DNA of 33,489 bases from Alphaproteobacteria bacterium (lineage in GTDB: Bacteria > Pseudomonadota > Alphaproteobacteria > Micavibrionales > UBA2020), in contig JAPPOU010000059.1 of assembly GCA_028817795.1 (NCBI GenBank), positions 1 through 33,489 of the forward strand. Direction: 5' to 3'. A model generated the notes under the pieces. That model ran no database searches, had not been told where the DNA came from, and saw nothing but the letters and a program-made list of their open reading frames with translations. The position numbers and the translations under genes were made by a program. Below, piece after piece: positions 20,386-28,572 of this stretch; positions within the stretch are counted from its first letter, which is position 1, and each line of letters begins with the position of its first letter.

Positions 20386-21630
20386 ATGTCAGACACCGAA
20401 CAAAAAACAACGGTATCGCCCGAAGTCGCAAAAAAGAACAGCAAAAAACTGCTGAAACTTTGTAGCAAAAAAACAACGGCTGACCGCAACGAAGTGATCG
20501 CTCTTTTGGAAGCAGGGGCTGATCCGGATTACACGTATGATCCCAGCAGCCGCAAATATGACTCAACGCCTTTACTGGTCTCCCTTGCAAATAAAAATGC
20601 TGTGATACCAGAAATTCTTCTAGCCTACGGATGCAAGCCCACAGGCCATTATAGGCCTAGATTTTCTGAATACAGTTACTCCGCAGAAAAGCTTTCGAAA
20701 TGGGAACCTTATAACAGCCATATATATAACGCTGTTTGGAACAAAGCAGCGCAGCTTAAAGAAGGCATGCTCAATATTGATGATCGCCGCATCATTGGTA
20801 GCGAGGCTGATTTGCAAGCCATCCTTGTCGCAAAAGCAAAAATAGAGTATGCCACATCAAAATACAAACACATCATCTATGAAAGCAACCTGCCGGAAGA
20901 AGTAAAGCTGGAAATTAATCATGCCCTTGACTATATAGATCGCGTTAAAAACAGACTACGCATAACAAGCCGCAGCAGCGGCACTACATTATCCGATATA
21001 CCTGTCAGCCGGAATATCCTGAACGAAAACGGTAAACTTGAAGAGCAGTTCTTTACACGCAAATCGCTCACCGAAATCCCCGGCCCGCCGCCAAAAACGC
21101 CAGATACAAAAGAGGAACCCCACTCGCAAGAACCTCTTGCGACAGTGGATGCACAAGAAGAACCCGCGCAGCCAAACCCTCCACAATCCTCCGCACCTCC
21201 GGCAGAAACATCTGAACACGACCCACAGAAAAATGAATACATCAGGAACGGGTTTCATCTCTATGGGCATGCAGCAGATATTGAAGATATAAACGATACA
21301 CAAAAAGAAATTCTTAGCATCACCCAGCCCTTTAATTATGCTGCAACCCTGCCGAAAGACGAACACAACAAAGTCATGGAAAAAATACAAAGCGCTGCAA
21401 GAACCCTGCAACGCATGACGTTAATGCGGGAAAACGACGAAGAAACCAATTTGGATTTTCCTTTTGTGCGGCGTGTCTTTAATGTTGAAAAGAAAGATTT
21501 TGACTCTATCGTTCTATTGCCCGAACGGGAGCACATCCTGTTACTGGACGACTACCTGGCCCAAAAGAAGTCCCCCCCCATAACCCGCGTCCCCAATATC
21601 AGGAAACAAGTTCTAAAACCCGGCGAATAA
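20386..21630 (+). CDS. Hypothetical protein with ankyrin-like N-terminus and proline-rich linker
   Basis: RNEVIALLEAGADPDYTYDPSSRKYDSTPLLVSLANKNAVIPEILLAYGCKP then PPPKTPDTKEEPHSQEPLATVDAQEEPAQPNPPQSSAPPAE. Confidence 0.75.
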   Translation: MSDTEQKTTVSPEVAKKNSKKLLKLCSKKTTADRNEVIALLEAGADPDYTYDPSSRKYDSTPLLVSLANKNAVIPEILLAYGCKPTGHYRPRFSEYSYSAEKLSKWEPYNSHIYNAVWNKAAQLKEGMLNIDDRRIIGSEADLQAILVAKAKIEYATSKYKHIIYESNLPEEVKLEINHALDYIDRVKNRLRITSRSSGTTLSDIPVSRNILNENGKLEEQFFTRKSLTEIPGPPPKTPDTKEEPHSQEPLATVDAQEEPAQPNPPQSSAPPAETSEHDPQKNEYIRNGFHLYGHAADIEDINDTQKEILSITQPFNYAATLPKDEHNKVMEKIQSAARTLQRMTLMRENDEETNLDFPFVRRVFNVEKKDFDSIVLLPEREHILLLDDYLAQKKSPPITRVPNIRKQVLKPGE

Positions 21631-21700
21631 TATTGCCATATAGAGAATATTCGACAATCATGTTTCGTGAGGGTAAACGGTAAAAAAACGGAGATACGGT

Positions 21701-23101
21701 GTGACACTCAAGGCAGTAAACAACAAAGCGCAACAAGAACCATGGACGCCCGATAGCTGGCGTGCAAAACCAGCAAAGCAACTGCCGGAATACCCGGATG
21801 CCAAGGCACTGAAAGATGTGGAAGACACATTACGCCACTACCCACCCCTCGTCTTTGCGGGTGAAGCTCGCAAGCTGACAGATTCTCTTGCCAAGGTTGC
21901 CGCAGGCGAAGCGTTCTTGCTGCAGGGCGGCGATTGCGCCGAAAGCTTTTTGGAGTTTCGCCCGCAAAATATCCGCGATACCTTCCGCGTGATTTTGCAA
22001 ATGGCTGTTGTCATGACCTATGCAGCGGGTATGCCCGTTGTGAAAGTGGGCCGCATTGCGGGTCAATTCGCAAAACCACGCAGCAAGCCCGATGAAACAA
22101 TGGGCGACGTCACCCTGCCCAGCTATAAGGGTGATATTATCAACGGATCGGAATTCACCGCAAAGGCCCGCATTCCGGACCCTGAGCGTATTATCAAGGC
22201 CTATAACCAGTCGGCGGCAACCCTGAACCTTGTCCGCGCCTTTGCGCGTGGCGGCTATGCCGACCTGCACCGTGTGCACCAATGGACGCTGGACTTTATC
22301 AAGGACCACCCGCTGGCTGAGCGCTATGAAGATTTAGCGCAACGGCTCGACCAAACATTGGATTTTATGGCGGCGGCAGGCATTACGCCCGAAAACTCGC
22401 AACAAATCCGCGAGGTCGATTTTTACACTTCGCACGAAGCATTGTTGCTGCCGTACGAAGAAGCCATGACCCGCACGGATTCAACAACAGGCGAATGGTA
22501 CGACGTTTCCGGTCACTTCCTGTGGATCGGCGACCGCACCCGCCAGCCCGACCATGCGCATGTAGAATTCCTGCGCGGCGTCAAAAACCCCATCGGCATT
22601 AAATGCGGGCCGACCACGCCGATAGATGACCTGCTGCAATTGCTCGACATCCTGAACCCTGACAACACGCCGGGCCGCATCACGCTGATTTCGCGCATGG
22701 GCCATGACAAGGTTGAGGAATTCTTGCCCCCCTTGGTCCGCAAGGTTAAGGAAGAAGGCCGCACGGTTGTCTGGTCATCTGACCCCATGCACGGTAATAC
22801 CGTAACGTCATCAAACGGCTACAAAACCCGTGCATTCGATAATATTTTGTCGGAAGTGAAACAGTTCTTTGCCGTTCACCATGCCGAGGGCACACACCCC
22901 GGCGGCATCCACGTGGAGATGACGGGACAAGACGTCACCGAATGCACCGGCGGCGGCAAAGCCGTGATGGAAGAAAACCTGGGCGACCGCTACCACACCC
23001 ACTGCGACCCCCGCCTGAATGCAACACAGGCACTGGAACTGGCGTTTATGATTGCGGATGAGCTGCGGGAGGTTGGGCAAAAGAGGAAAGAAAAATCATG
23101 A
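21701..23101 (+). CDS. Class II (plant-type) 3-deoxy-7-phosphoheptulonate synthase
   Basis: [19 protein letters not shown]...[36 protein letters not shown]...[15 protein letters not shown]...[21 protein letters not shown] start. Confidence 0.97.
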   Translation: MTLKAVNNKAQQEPWTPDSWRAKPAKQLPEYPDAKALKDVEDTLRHYPPLVFAGEARKLTDSLAKVAAGEAFLLQGGDCAESFLEFRPQNIRDTFRVILQMAVVMTYAAGMPVVKVGRIAGQFAKPRSKPDETMGDVTLPSYKGDIINGSEFTAKARIPDPERIIKAYNQSAATLNLVRAFARGGYADLHRVHQWTLDFIKDHPLAERYEDLAQRLDQTLDFMAAAGITPENSQQIREVDFYTSHEALLLPYEEAMTRTDSTTGEWYDVSGHFLWIGDRTRQPDHAHVEFLRGVKNPIGIKCGPTTPIDDLLQLLDILNPDNTPGRITLISRMGHDKVEEFLPPLVRKVKEEGRTVVWSSDPMHGNTVTSSNGYKTRAFDNILSEVKQFFAVHHAEGTHPGGIHVEMTGQDVTECTGGGKAVMEENLGDRYHTHCDPRLNATQALELAFMIADELREVGQKRKEKS

Positions 23102-23562
23102 CAACAGAAACAAATGAACAGTCAACTGACCTTACATCGTCTACGGACAGTAAACCACTTCGTTTCTATTCCACACAACAAATAGCTCTTTCCTGCTATC
23201 TTTTCGGTCCATGGGCAGGATGCTGGTTTACCGCACAAAACCATAGGTTCCTGAAAGATGCGGAACGAGCAAAAACCTTTGCTTTTTATGGTTTTATAGC
23301 AGCTACAATTTTGGCATTTGTTGTACCGTTTCTGCCAGAAAAAACGCCTAATGTTGCTGTTCCGTTATTCTATACCGCCATTATAGGCATGTATAGTAAC
23401 AAACTATTTAATGACAACCCTGAACTGAAAAACGCAGACGCAAGCCTGAAAACGTCAAACTGGAAAGTTCTGGGTCTGGGGGTTATATTTCTGGCAGCTA
23501 CGCTGATCGCCGTATTTTCTGCCATCATCATTCTTGACGCAGCACACTTATTGCCTGAGTAA
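23098..23562 (+). CDS. Hypothetical membrane protein
   Basis: Start overlaps the DAHP synthase stop (ATGA); three or more hydrophobic segments. Confidence 0.7.
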   Translation: MTTETNEQSTDLTSSTDSKPLRFYSTQQIALSCYLFGPWAGCWFTAQNHRFLKDAERAKTFAFYGFIAATILAFVVPFLPEKTPNVAVPLFYTAIIGMYSNKLFNDNPELKNADASLKTSNWKVLGLGVIFLAATLIAVFSAIIILDAAHLLPE

Positions 23563-23662
23563 AATACTTTATTATCTCTGCACAATTGAGGGCACCGAAG
23601 AACCATATCCACCTTCATACAAAGAAACAAAAGAGCCTGCACAAGCCGCCTCAACTCCTCAG

Positions 23663-24040
23663 CTACAAAACCCTCACCGCCACAAACGCAAAGAAAAACC
23701 CTATCGCGTATACTACGATGGAAATCCCTAAAATCCACCAGCTTACCTTGCGCATCAACATGCAGGCTCTTGCCTTAGCCGGATCTGCAGGGCATGGGGC
23801 GTTGCGGGCGCGCCACTGCAATGTGGCGGCAGCGGCGAGCATAAAGCCCGCCACGCCGAAAACCCATATTTTATGGGCCGATAACCACACCAGCCATGGT
23901 GCATTTGATACCAGCCCCGCCAATGCCGCCCCCATGCCCAGCGTCACGAATAATGCAGGCAAGGCACAGCACACCAACGTGCCTAGCGATGTAAACAGGC
24001 TGAGCACAGGCAAGATGGTTTGGCGGTAAAGGTTTGTCAT
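23663..24040 (-). CDS. MerT-like small membrane protein, putative metal transporter
   Basis: Vicinal cysteines in the first TM (LGTLVCCALPALFVTLGMGAALAGLVSNAPWL), three hydrophobic segments, Cys in the cytoplasmic/periplasmic loop (APCPADPAKARACM). Stop/start overlap with an HMA gene. Confidence 0.7.
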   Translation of the reverse strand: MTNLYRQTILPVLSLFTSLGTLVCCALPALFVTLGMGAALAGLVSNAPWLVWLSAHKIWVFGVAGFMLAAAATLQWRARNAPCPADPAKARACMLMRKVSWWILGISIVVYAIGFFFAFVAVRVL

Positions 24041-24336
24041 TCCGCCCCTCTGCTGATTTTGCTCACGCTATAACCGGAATCAGAGATAAGCCCTGTCAGC
24101 ACGTCATCGGACAGCGTGTGCCCTTCCTTCATGTGAATAAGCACATGTTTTGTCGTGAGGTCGACTTTCACGCTTTCAACACCCTCCTGTTTACCAATCA
24201 CTTTTTCCGTTGCGCGGGCGCAAAAATCGCAGACAAGGCCGTTGACCTCAACCGTAATCACGTTCTCTGCCGCGAATGCAGGCAGAGAAACAATTGTAAA
24301 AGCTATTGCGAAGATAAATGTTTTGATCGTTTTCAT
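24037..24336 (-). CDS. Periplasmic heavy-metal-associated (HMA/MerP-like) protein
   Basis: Signal peptide MKTIKTFIFAIAFTIVSLPAFA then ITVEVNGLVCDFCARATEKVIGKQEGVESVKVDLTTKHVLIHMKEG (CxxC HMA fold pattern). Confidence 0.88.
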   Translation of the reverse strand: MKTIKTFIFAIAFTIVSLPAFAAENVITVEVNGLVCDFCARATEKVIGKQEGVESVKVDLTTKHVLIHMKEGHTLSDDVLTGLISDSGYSVSKISRGAE

Positions 24337-24351
24337 GGAATGTCTCCTTTT

Positions 24352-24993
24352 TTAGAATCTATGCACAAAGTTCAACAGCGCTTTTTTCTCGGTATCCACG
24401 CCTGCTTCCAGCAGGTTGGTGCCTTTAAAAAAACGCACCAATGGCGCGGCAACAAATTTTTTATCGCCTTCGGGATCATGCCGCACCTCCAGCATCAGCC
24501 ATGTGTGCAGATCACCATATTCCCCGATATAGGGGGCAATGCCTATGCGGGCTTTTTGGGTAAATGACATTTCTATCTCCCCTGCCGAAAAAATGCGGTT
24601 TTCGTACATGGTGAAAAATCGCCTGTCTTCCCAATCGGCGGACAGCCCCACAAAGCCTGCGGGCGCTGTTTCGTTGTCATACGCCCCCTTGCTGCTGTGG
24701 GCCAAACCCGCGCCAGATTTCAGGTACAGATTGGCCTGACTGTCCGGCTTGTTCCAGCGGTTAACAAGTATATTTAGCTGCCCCCCGTTAAATGTCAGAT
24801 CAGGCCCGGTCTGGTATTCAAATTTATACCCCAACGAATACCGCGCTGTGGGAGAATAGTGCCAATGGAGGGTATAAGCATCCCCATCGTTCATGCTCAT
24901 CAATGTCCACCCGCCAGGGTAAGACACGGGCCGTGCCATGGCTGGATAAGCCACAAAACACAGCGCAAGCAATGTTAGAAATAGAAAACGCAT
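24352..24993 (-). CDS. Putative outer-membrane beta-barrel-like exported protein
   Basis: Signal peptide; alternating amphipathic strands (LHWHYSPTARYSLGYKFEYQTGPDLTFNGGQLNILVNRW..); terminal FVHRF ending in Phe. Confidence 0.55.
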   Translation of the reverse strand: MRFLFLTLLALCFVAYPAMARPVSYPGGWTLMSMNDGDAYTLHWHYSPTARYSLGYKFEYQTGPDLTFNGGQLNILVNRWNKPDSQANLYLKSGAGLAHSSKGAYDNETAPAGFVGLSADWEDRRFFTMYENRIFSAGEIEMSFTQKARIGIAPYIGEYGDLHTWLMLEVRHDPEGDKKFVAAPLVRFFKGTNLLEAGVDTEKKALLNFVHRF

Positions 24994-25031
24994 GGTTCTC
25001 TCCTGTCGTTAGAAAGTGGAAAATAACGAAA

Positions 25032-25373
25032 TCAGGAGATAGTTTTCGGAGGGCGACGCAAAGGCGGCACAGCCAAAGATTCAGCAAACTCATCAGCCGC
25101 TGGCTGTAATGCCTTGTCTTTATGTTGCTCAATGATATCGCCGAATGGCATATAAATCGTATCACTGGCTGCCATGGCATGCATGCAGAAACAAACACCC
25201 TTGTGCCCGCTATCCTGTTTTTGCGGGGCGTTTTCCTGATGCATAGGGCATGGCGTATCTGCTTTACTCTCTGTCTTTTTCACAGGTTGTTGCATCGGGC
25301 ACGCCAAGGCCGCTGCCGAAACCGTGCTGATAGCGAAAATACACAGAAAAATGTACAGGGCGATGCGCTTCAT
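25032..25373 (-). CDS. Cys/Met/His-rich exported protein, putative metal-binding
   Basis: Signal peptide MKRIALYIFLCIFAISTVSAAALA followed by CPMQ, CPMHQ, HKGVCFCMHAM. Confidence 0.6.
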   Translation of the reverse strand: MKRIALYIFLCIFAISTVSAAALACPMQQPVKKTESKADTPCPMHQENAPQKQDSGHKGVCFCMHAMAASDTIYMPFGDIIEQHKDKALQPAADEFAESLAVPPLRRPPKTIS

Positions 25374-25444
25374 TCTTTCATTATAGCACAATCGATAAAA
25401 ACCGTGCAAAAACCATATTTTCTATAGACATAGGCCCCATAAAA

Positions 25445-25492
25445 AAAGACCACGCATCATACACCGCATGCGACACATGATGCGCAGTCTTT
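25445..25492 (-). terminator. Long-stem hairpin with T tract on the minus strand, downstream of 25510..26064
   Basis: AAAGACTGCGCATCAT-(16 nt loop GTGTCGCATGCGGTGT)-ATGATGCGTGGTCTTT followed by a T run (A7 at 25441-25447 on the plus strand). Confidence 0.75.
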
Positions 25493-25509
25493 AAAAATAA
25501 AGAAATGAT

Positions 25510-26064
25510 TCAGCCCAATACAGCGCCACGGAGTACGACAGGCACGAAGCGGCTAGCGTTGAGGTCCGTCGTGCTGCTCTTACCACCGCCGCGATAGACG
25601 TTGCCGAAGCTGTGGCGGTGGCTTGAGGACGCACCCCAGAACCACGGAGCAGCACTGCCGCGTTGCGCGACAGGAGCGACTTTATCCCAGACTTTTGCAA
25701 GCTGGGCACATTCCTTGTCGCTCAAGCGTGTCCATGTTTTGTGGCCATGTAATGCATCAGCATTAGCTCTTTCCACAATACGGTTCTGGCTATAGTAATC
25801 TGTTTCACCGCAAAGGACGCCTTCAGGAACGCGCAGCGGATTTTTATCATCATCAAAACCAAAAACGATCGTGCCGTCTTTTAAACATTCCCCGATCTCA
25901 AACGCCTTTTGCGCGGTATCTATAGCTGTCATCGTATTGCCATTTACAGGCTTGATTTCGATGCCATCGTCTACGCTAACTTTAATGCGCATACCGTTCA
26001 CGGTGATCGCTACCGCATCAAAATCTTCACCCAAGGTAATTTCTTTCGTTGTTGTCTCTGTCAT
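25510..26064 (-). CDS. Hypothetical protein with C-terminal C-type-lectin/DGR-variable-region-like segment
   Basis: C-terminus HKTWTRLSDKECAQLAKVWDKVAPVAQRGSAAPWFWGASSSHRHSFGNVYRGGGKSSTTDLNASRFVPVVLRG. Start placed at MTETTTKE within track ORF 25510..26094. Confidence 0.65.
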   Translation of the reverse strand: MTETTTKEITLGEDFDAVAITVNGMRIKVSVDDGIEIKPVNGNTMTAIDTAQKAFEIGECLKDGTIVFGFDDDKNPLRVPEGVLCGETDYYSQNRIVERANADALHGHKTWTRLSDKECAQLAKVWDKVAPVAQRGSAAPWFWGASSSHRHSFGNVYRGGGKSSTTDLNASRFVPVVLRGAVLG

Positions 26065-26376
26065 GACTGACGCCCTTTCTAAAAAGACTTTCAATGCCTC
26101 TATATGAATTCCATTACTGATTCTTTATGGCTGGATATCAAGCTACAAAATTATACATAAAAATGCAATATAAATAGATGCATTTCGTTAAATATTAAAA
26201 TATTATCATTTATTATCAATTGCTTATATTCACAATCCCTGTAATGCAGATGACCACCCCACACCACATGCATGCGCCTTGCTCAAAAGAACACCACCCC
26301 ATTCCCACTTGGGTTTTTGCCCTCCGCATGTTAGCTTGCATATCATAAAATCATACAGGTTTTTAAGGATTTACCC

Positions 26377-27714
26377 ATGACCGTCGCCGTCCGTTTCGCC
26401 CCCAGTCCCACAGGCACGCTGCATATTGGCAGCGCGCGCACTGCACTTATCGTCTGGCTGTTTGCCCGCAAGAACAAAGGCACGTTTATGCTGCGCATCG
26501 ACGATACGGACCAGGAACGATCAAAAGAAGAAAACGTGCAAGACATCGAAAAAGCCCTGAAGTGGCTGGGTCTTGATTGGGATAGCTATGCCCGCCAGCG
26601 TGACAACACAGCCAATTACGATGCGGCTATTCAAAAACTGAAAGACAGCGGGCGTCTATACCCCTGCTATGAATCCGAAGAAGAGCTGGCGCTGAAGCGT
26701 AAATCCCTTCTCGCCCGCAGTCTGCCGCCTATCTATGATCGCGCTGCGCTGGAGCTGACAGACGAACAAAAAGCCGCCTTTGAAGCCGCAGGACGCAAGC
26801 CGCATTGGCGTTTTAAACTGGAAATAGAACCCATCGTCTGGAATGACCTTGTGCGCGGTAAAGTCGAGTTTCATGGCAAAGACATGTCTGACCCCGTCCT
26901 TATTCGCGAAGATGGCCGTCCGCTGTACCACATTTGCTCGGTCGTTGATGATATCGACTATGGCATTACGCACATTGTGCGCGGCGAAGACCATGTGACC
27001 AATACCGCCTGCCACAAGCAGATGTTTGAAGCCCTTGGTGCAAAAGCGCCGGAGTTCGCGCATATCACGCTGCTGGGTGATTCCGAGGGCGGGAAGCTGT
27101 CAAAACGCAAAGGTTCCCTCAGCCTTAATTCCATGGCGGCGGATGCGGGGCTGGAACCGATGGCGATTGTCAGCCTGATCGCCCGCATTGGCACATCTGA
27201 CCCCATTGAGCCGCTGGATAACATGCAGGCGGTGGTTGATAGTTTCGACTTCTCAAAATTTTCGCGCAACCTGCCCAAGTTTGACGAAGAGGAACTATAT
27301 CGCCTGAATGCAAAAATCATGCACAAAACAGATTTTGCGGCTGTAAAAGACCGTCTGGCAGAAATGGGCTTGTCGGATATTGATGAGTCTTTCTGGAATG
27401 CCGTGCGCCCGAACCTTGAAGCCCTGCCCGATATCAAGGACTGGTGGCAGGTTGCCAAAGGCCCTGTGACGCCCATTATTGAAGATGCCGCCTTTGCCGC
27501 CACCGCCGCCGAACTGCTGCCCCCCGCGCCGTGGGATGCAACGACATGGAAGCAATGGACTGACGCCATCAAGGCCAAAACCGACCGCAAAGGCAAAAAC
27601 CTGTTCATGCCGCTGCGTCAGGCGATTACCGGACAGGAACGCGGGCCGGAGCTGGGGGACTTGCTGCCCCTGATTGGCCGGGACCGGGTGCTGGAGCGGT
27701 TGAAGGCGGCTTAA
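26377..27714 (+). CDS. gltX: Glutamyl-tRNA synthetase
   Basis: RFAPSPTGTLHIGSARTALIVWLFARKNKGTFMLRIDDTDQERSKEE; KLSKRKGSLSL. Confidence 0.97.
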   Translation: MTVAVRFAPSPTGTLHIGSARTALIVWLFARKNKGTFMLRIDDTDQERSKEENVQDIEKALKWLGLDWDSYARQRDNTANYDAAIQKLKDSGRLYPCYESEEELALKRKSLLARSLPPIYDRAALELTDEQKAAFEAAGRKPHWRFKLEIEPIVWNDLVRGKVEFHGKDMSDPVLIREDGRPLYHICSVVDDIDYGITHIVRGEDHVTNTACHKQMFEALGAKAPEFAHITLLGDSEGGKLSKRKGSLSLNSMAADAGLEPMAIVSLIARIGTSDPIEPLDNMQAVVDSFDFSKFSRNLPKFDEEELYRLNAKIMHKTDFAAVKDRLAEMGLSDIDESFWNAVRPNLEALPDIKDWWQVAKGPVTPIIEDAAFAATAAELLPPAPWDATTWKQWTDAIKAKTDRKGKNLFMPLRQAITGQERGPELGDLLPLIGRDRVLERLKAA

Positions 27715-27731
27715 CACTTACTAAAACCGTA

Positions 27732-27795
27732 TTCCTGCGCAGGCAGGGACCCTCACACCGCATATTACTGGGCCCCTGCCTACGCAAGGGCACGT
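27732..27795. repeat. Paired inverted GC-rich repeat (BIME/REP-like), second copy
   Basis: TTCCTGCGCAGGCAGGGACCCTCACACCGCATATTACTGGGCCCCTGCCTACGCAAGGGCACG; same arrangement as 20195..20274. Confidence 0.8.
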
Positions 27796-27803
27796 TGAGG
27801 AAT

Positions 27804-28496
27804 ATGAACGCAAACTTCGACATCACAAAAACCGTTATTTACCGCGATAACCTGATTATCGCACTCAACAAGCCTGCGGGTATTCCCGTACACCCCGGCC
27901 CACGGCGCGAAGGGGAAAGCCTTGAGGATTATTTTGACCAGTTGTGTTTTGATTACCATCACCCCCCGCACCTTGCCCACCGGCTGGATCGCGATACCAG
28001 CGGTTGTCTGATACTGGGGCGAAATAAAAAGGGCCTGCGAAAAATGGGACATCTTTTTGAAACGCGGCAGGTCAAAAAAACGTACTGGGCCATTGTGCAC
28101 GGCGGACCAAAAGACGATGAAGGCACCATTGACGGCTGGCTGGAAAAAATAAAAACGTCAAAAGGCTGGTACATGAAAACCTGCGGTGAAAAAGACGGCG
28201 CACAAAACGCCGTAACCGCGTGGAAAGTACTGGAACGCCACGAAAACACTACATGGCTGGAACTATACCCCCAAACTGGCCGCACACACCAAATACGTGT
28301 TCACTGCCAGTCACTCGGTTGCCCCATTGTGGGGGATTGGGTATACGGGAATGAACAAGACACGCCCCTCCTCCTCCACGCACGCAGCATCGAAATGCCG
28401 CTACATCATGATGAACCAGCGTTAAGGGTGGAAGCAGAAGTACCGGAAAATTGGCCTAAAAATGTCCCTTCTCCCTCTGGGAGAGGGTTAGGATGA
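27804..28496 (+). CDS. RluA-family pseudouridine synthase
   Basis: LIIALNKPAGIPVHPGP...PPHLAHRLDRDTSGCLILGRNKKGLRKM...LYPQTGRTHQIRVHCQSLGCPIVGDWVYG. Last residues (VPSPSGRGLG) come from a repeat. Confidence 0.95.
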   Translation: MNANFDITKTVIYRDNLIIALNKPAGIPVHPGPRREGESLEDYFDQLCFDYHHPPHLAHRLDRDTSGCLILGRNKKGLRKMGHLFETRQVKKTYWAIVHGGPKDDEGTIDGWLEKIKTSKGWYMKTCGEKDGAQNAVTAWKVLERHENTTWLELYPQTGRTHQIRVHCQSLGCPIVGDWVYGNEQDTPLLLHARSIEMPLHHDEPALRVEAEVPENWPKNVPSPSGRGLG

Positions 28497-28572
28497 GGGT
28501 ACTTGGTGCCGCATGAACGCTATTTTGGAGAGAAAGCACCCTCACCCTGCCCTCTCCCAAAGGGAGAGGGTT
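28466..28572. repeat. Palindromic repeat element between the rluA-family gene and the trmH-family gene
   Basis: CTTCTCCCTCTGGGAGAGGGTTAGGATGAGGGT ... ACCCTCACCCTGCCCTCTCCCAAAGGGAGAGGG, imperfect inverted ends around a spacer containing GCCGCATGAACGCTATTTTGGAGAGAAAG. Confidence 0.85.

Noticed and set aside
26104-26376. AT-rich intergenic region upstream of gltX as a possible template repeat or small RNA
   Set aside because: No resemblance to the putative variable region at 25549-25631 and no clear conserved RNA structure seen by eye.
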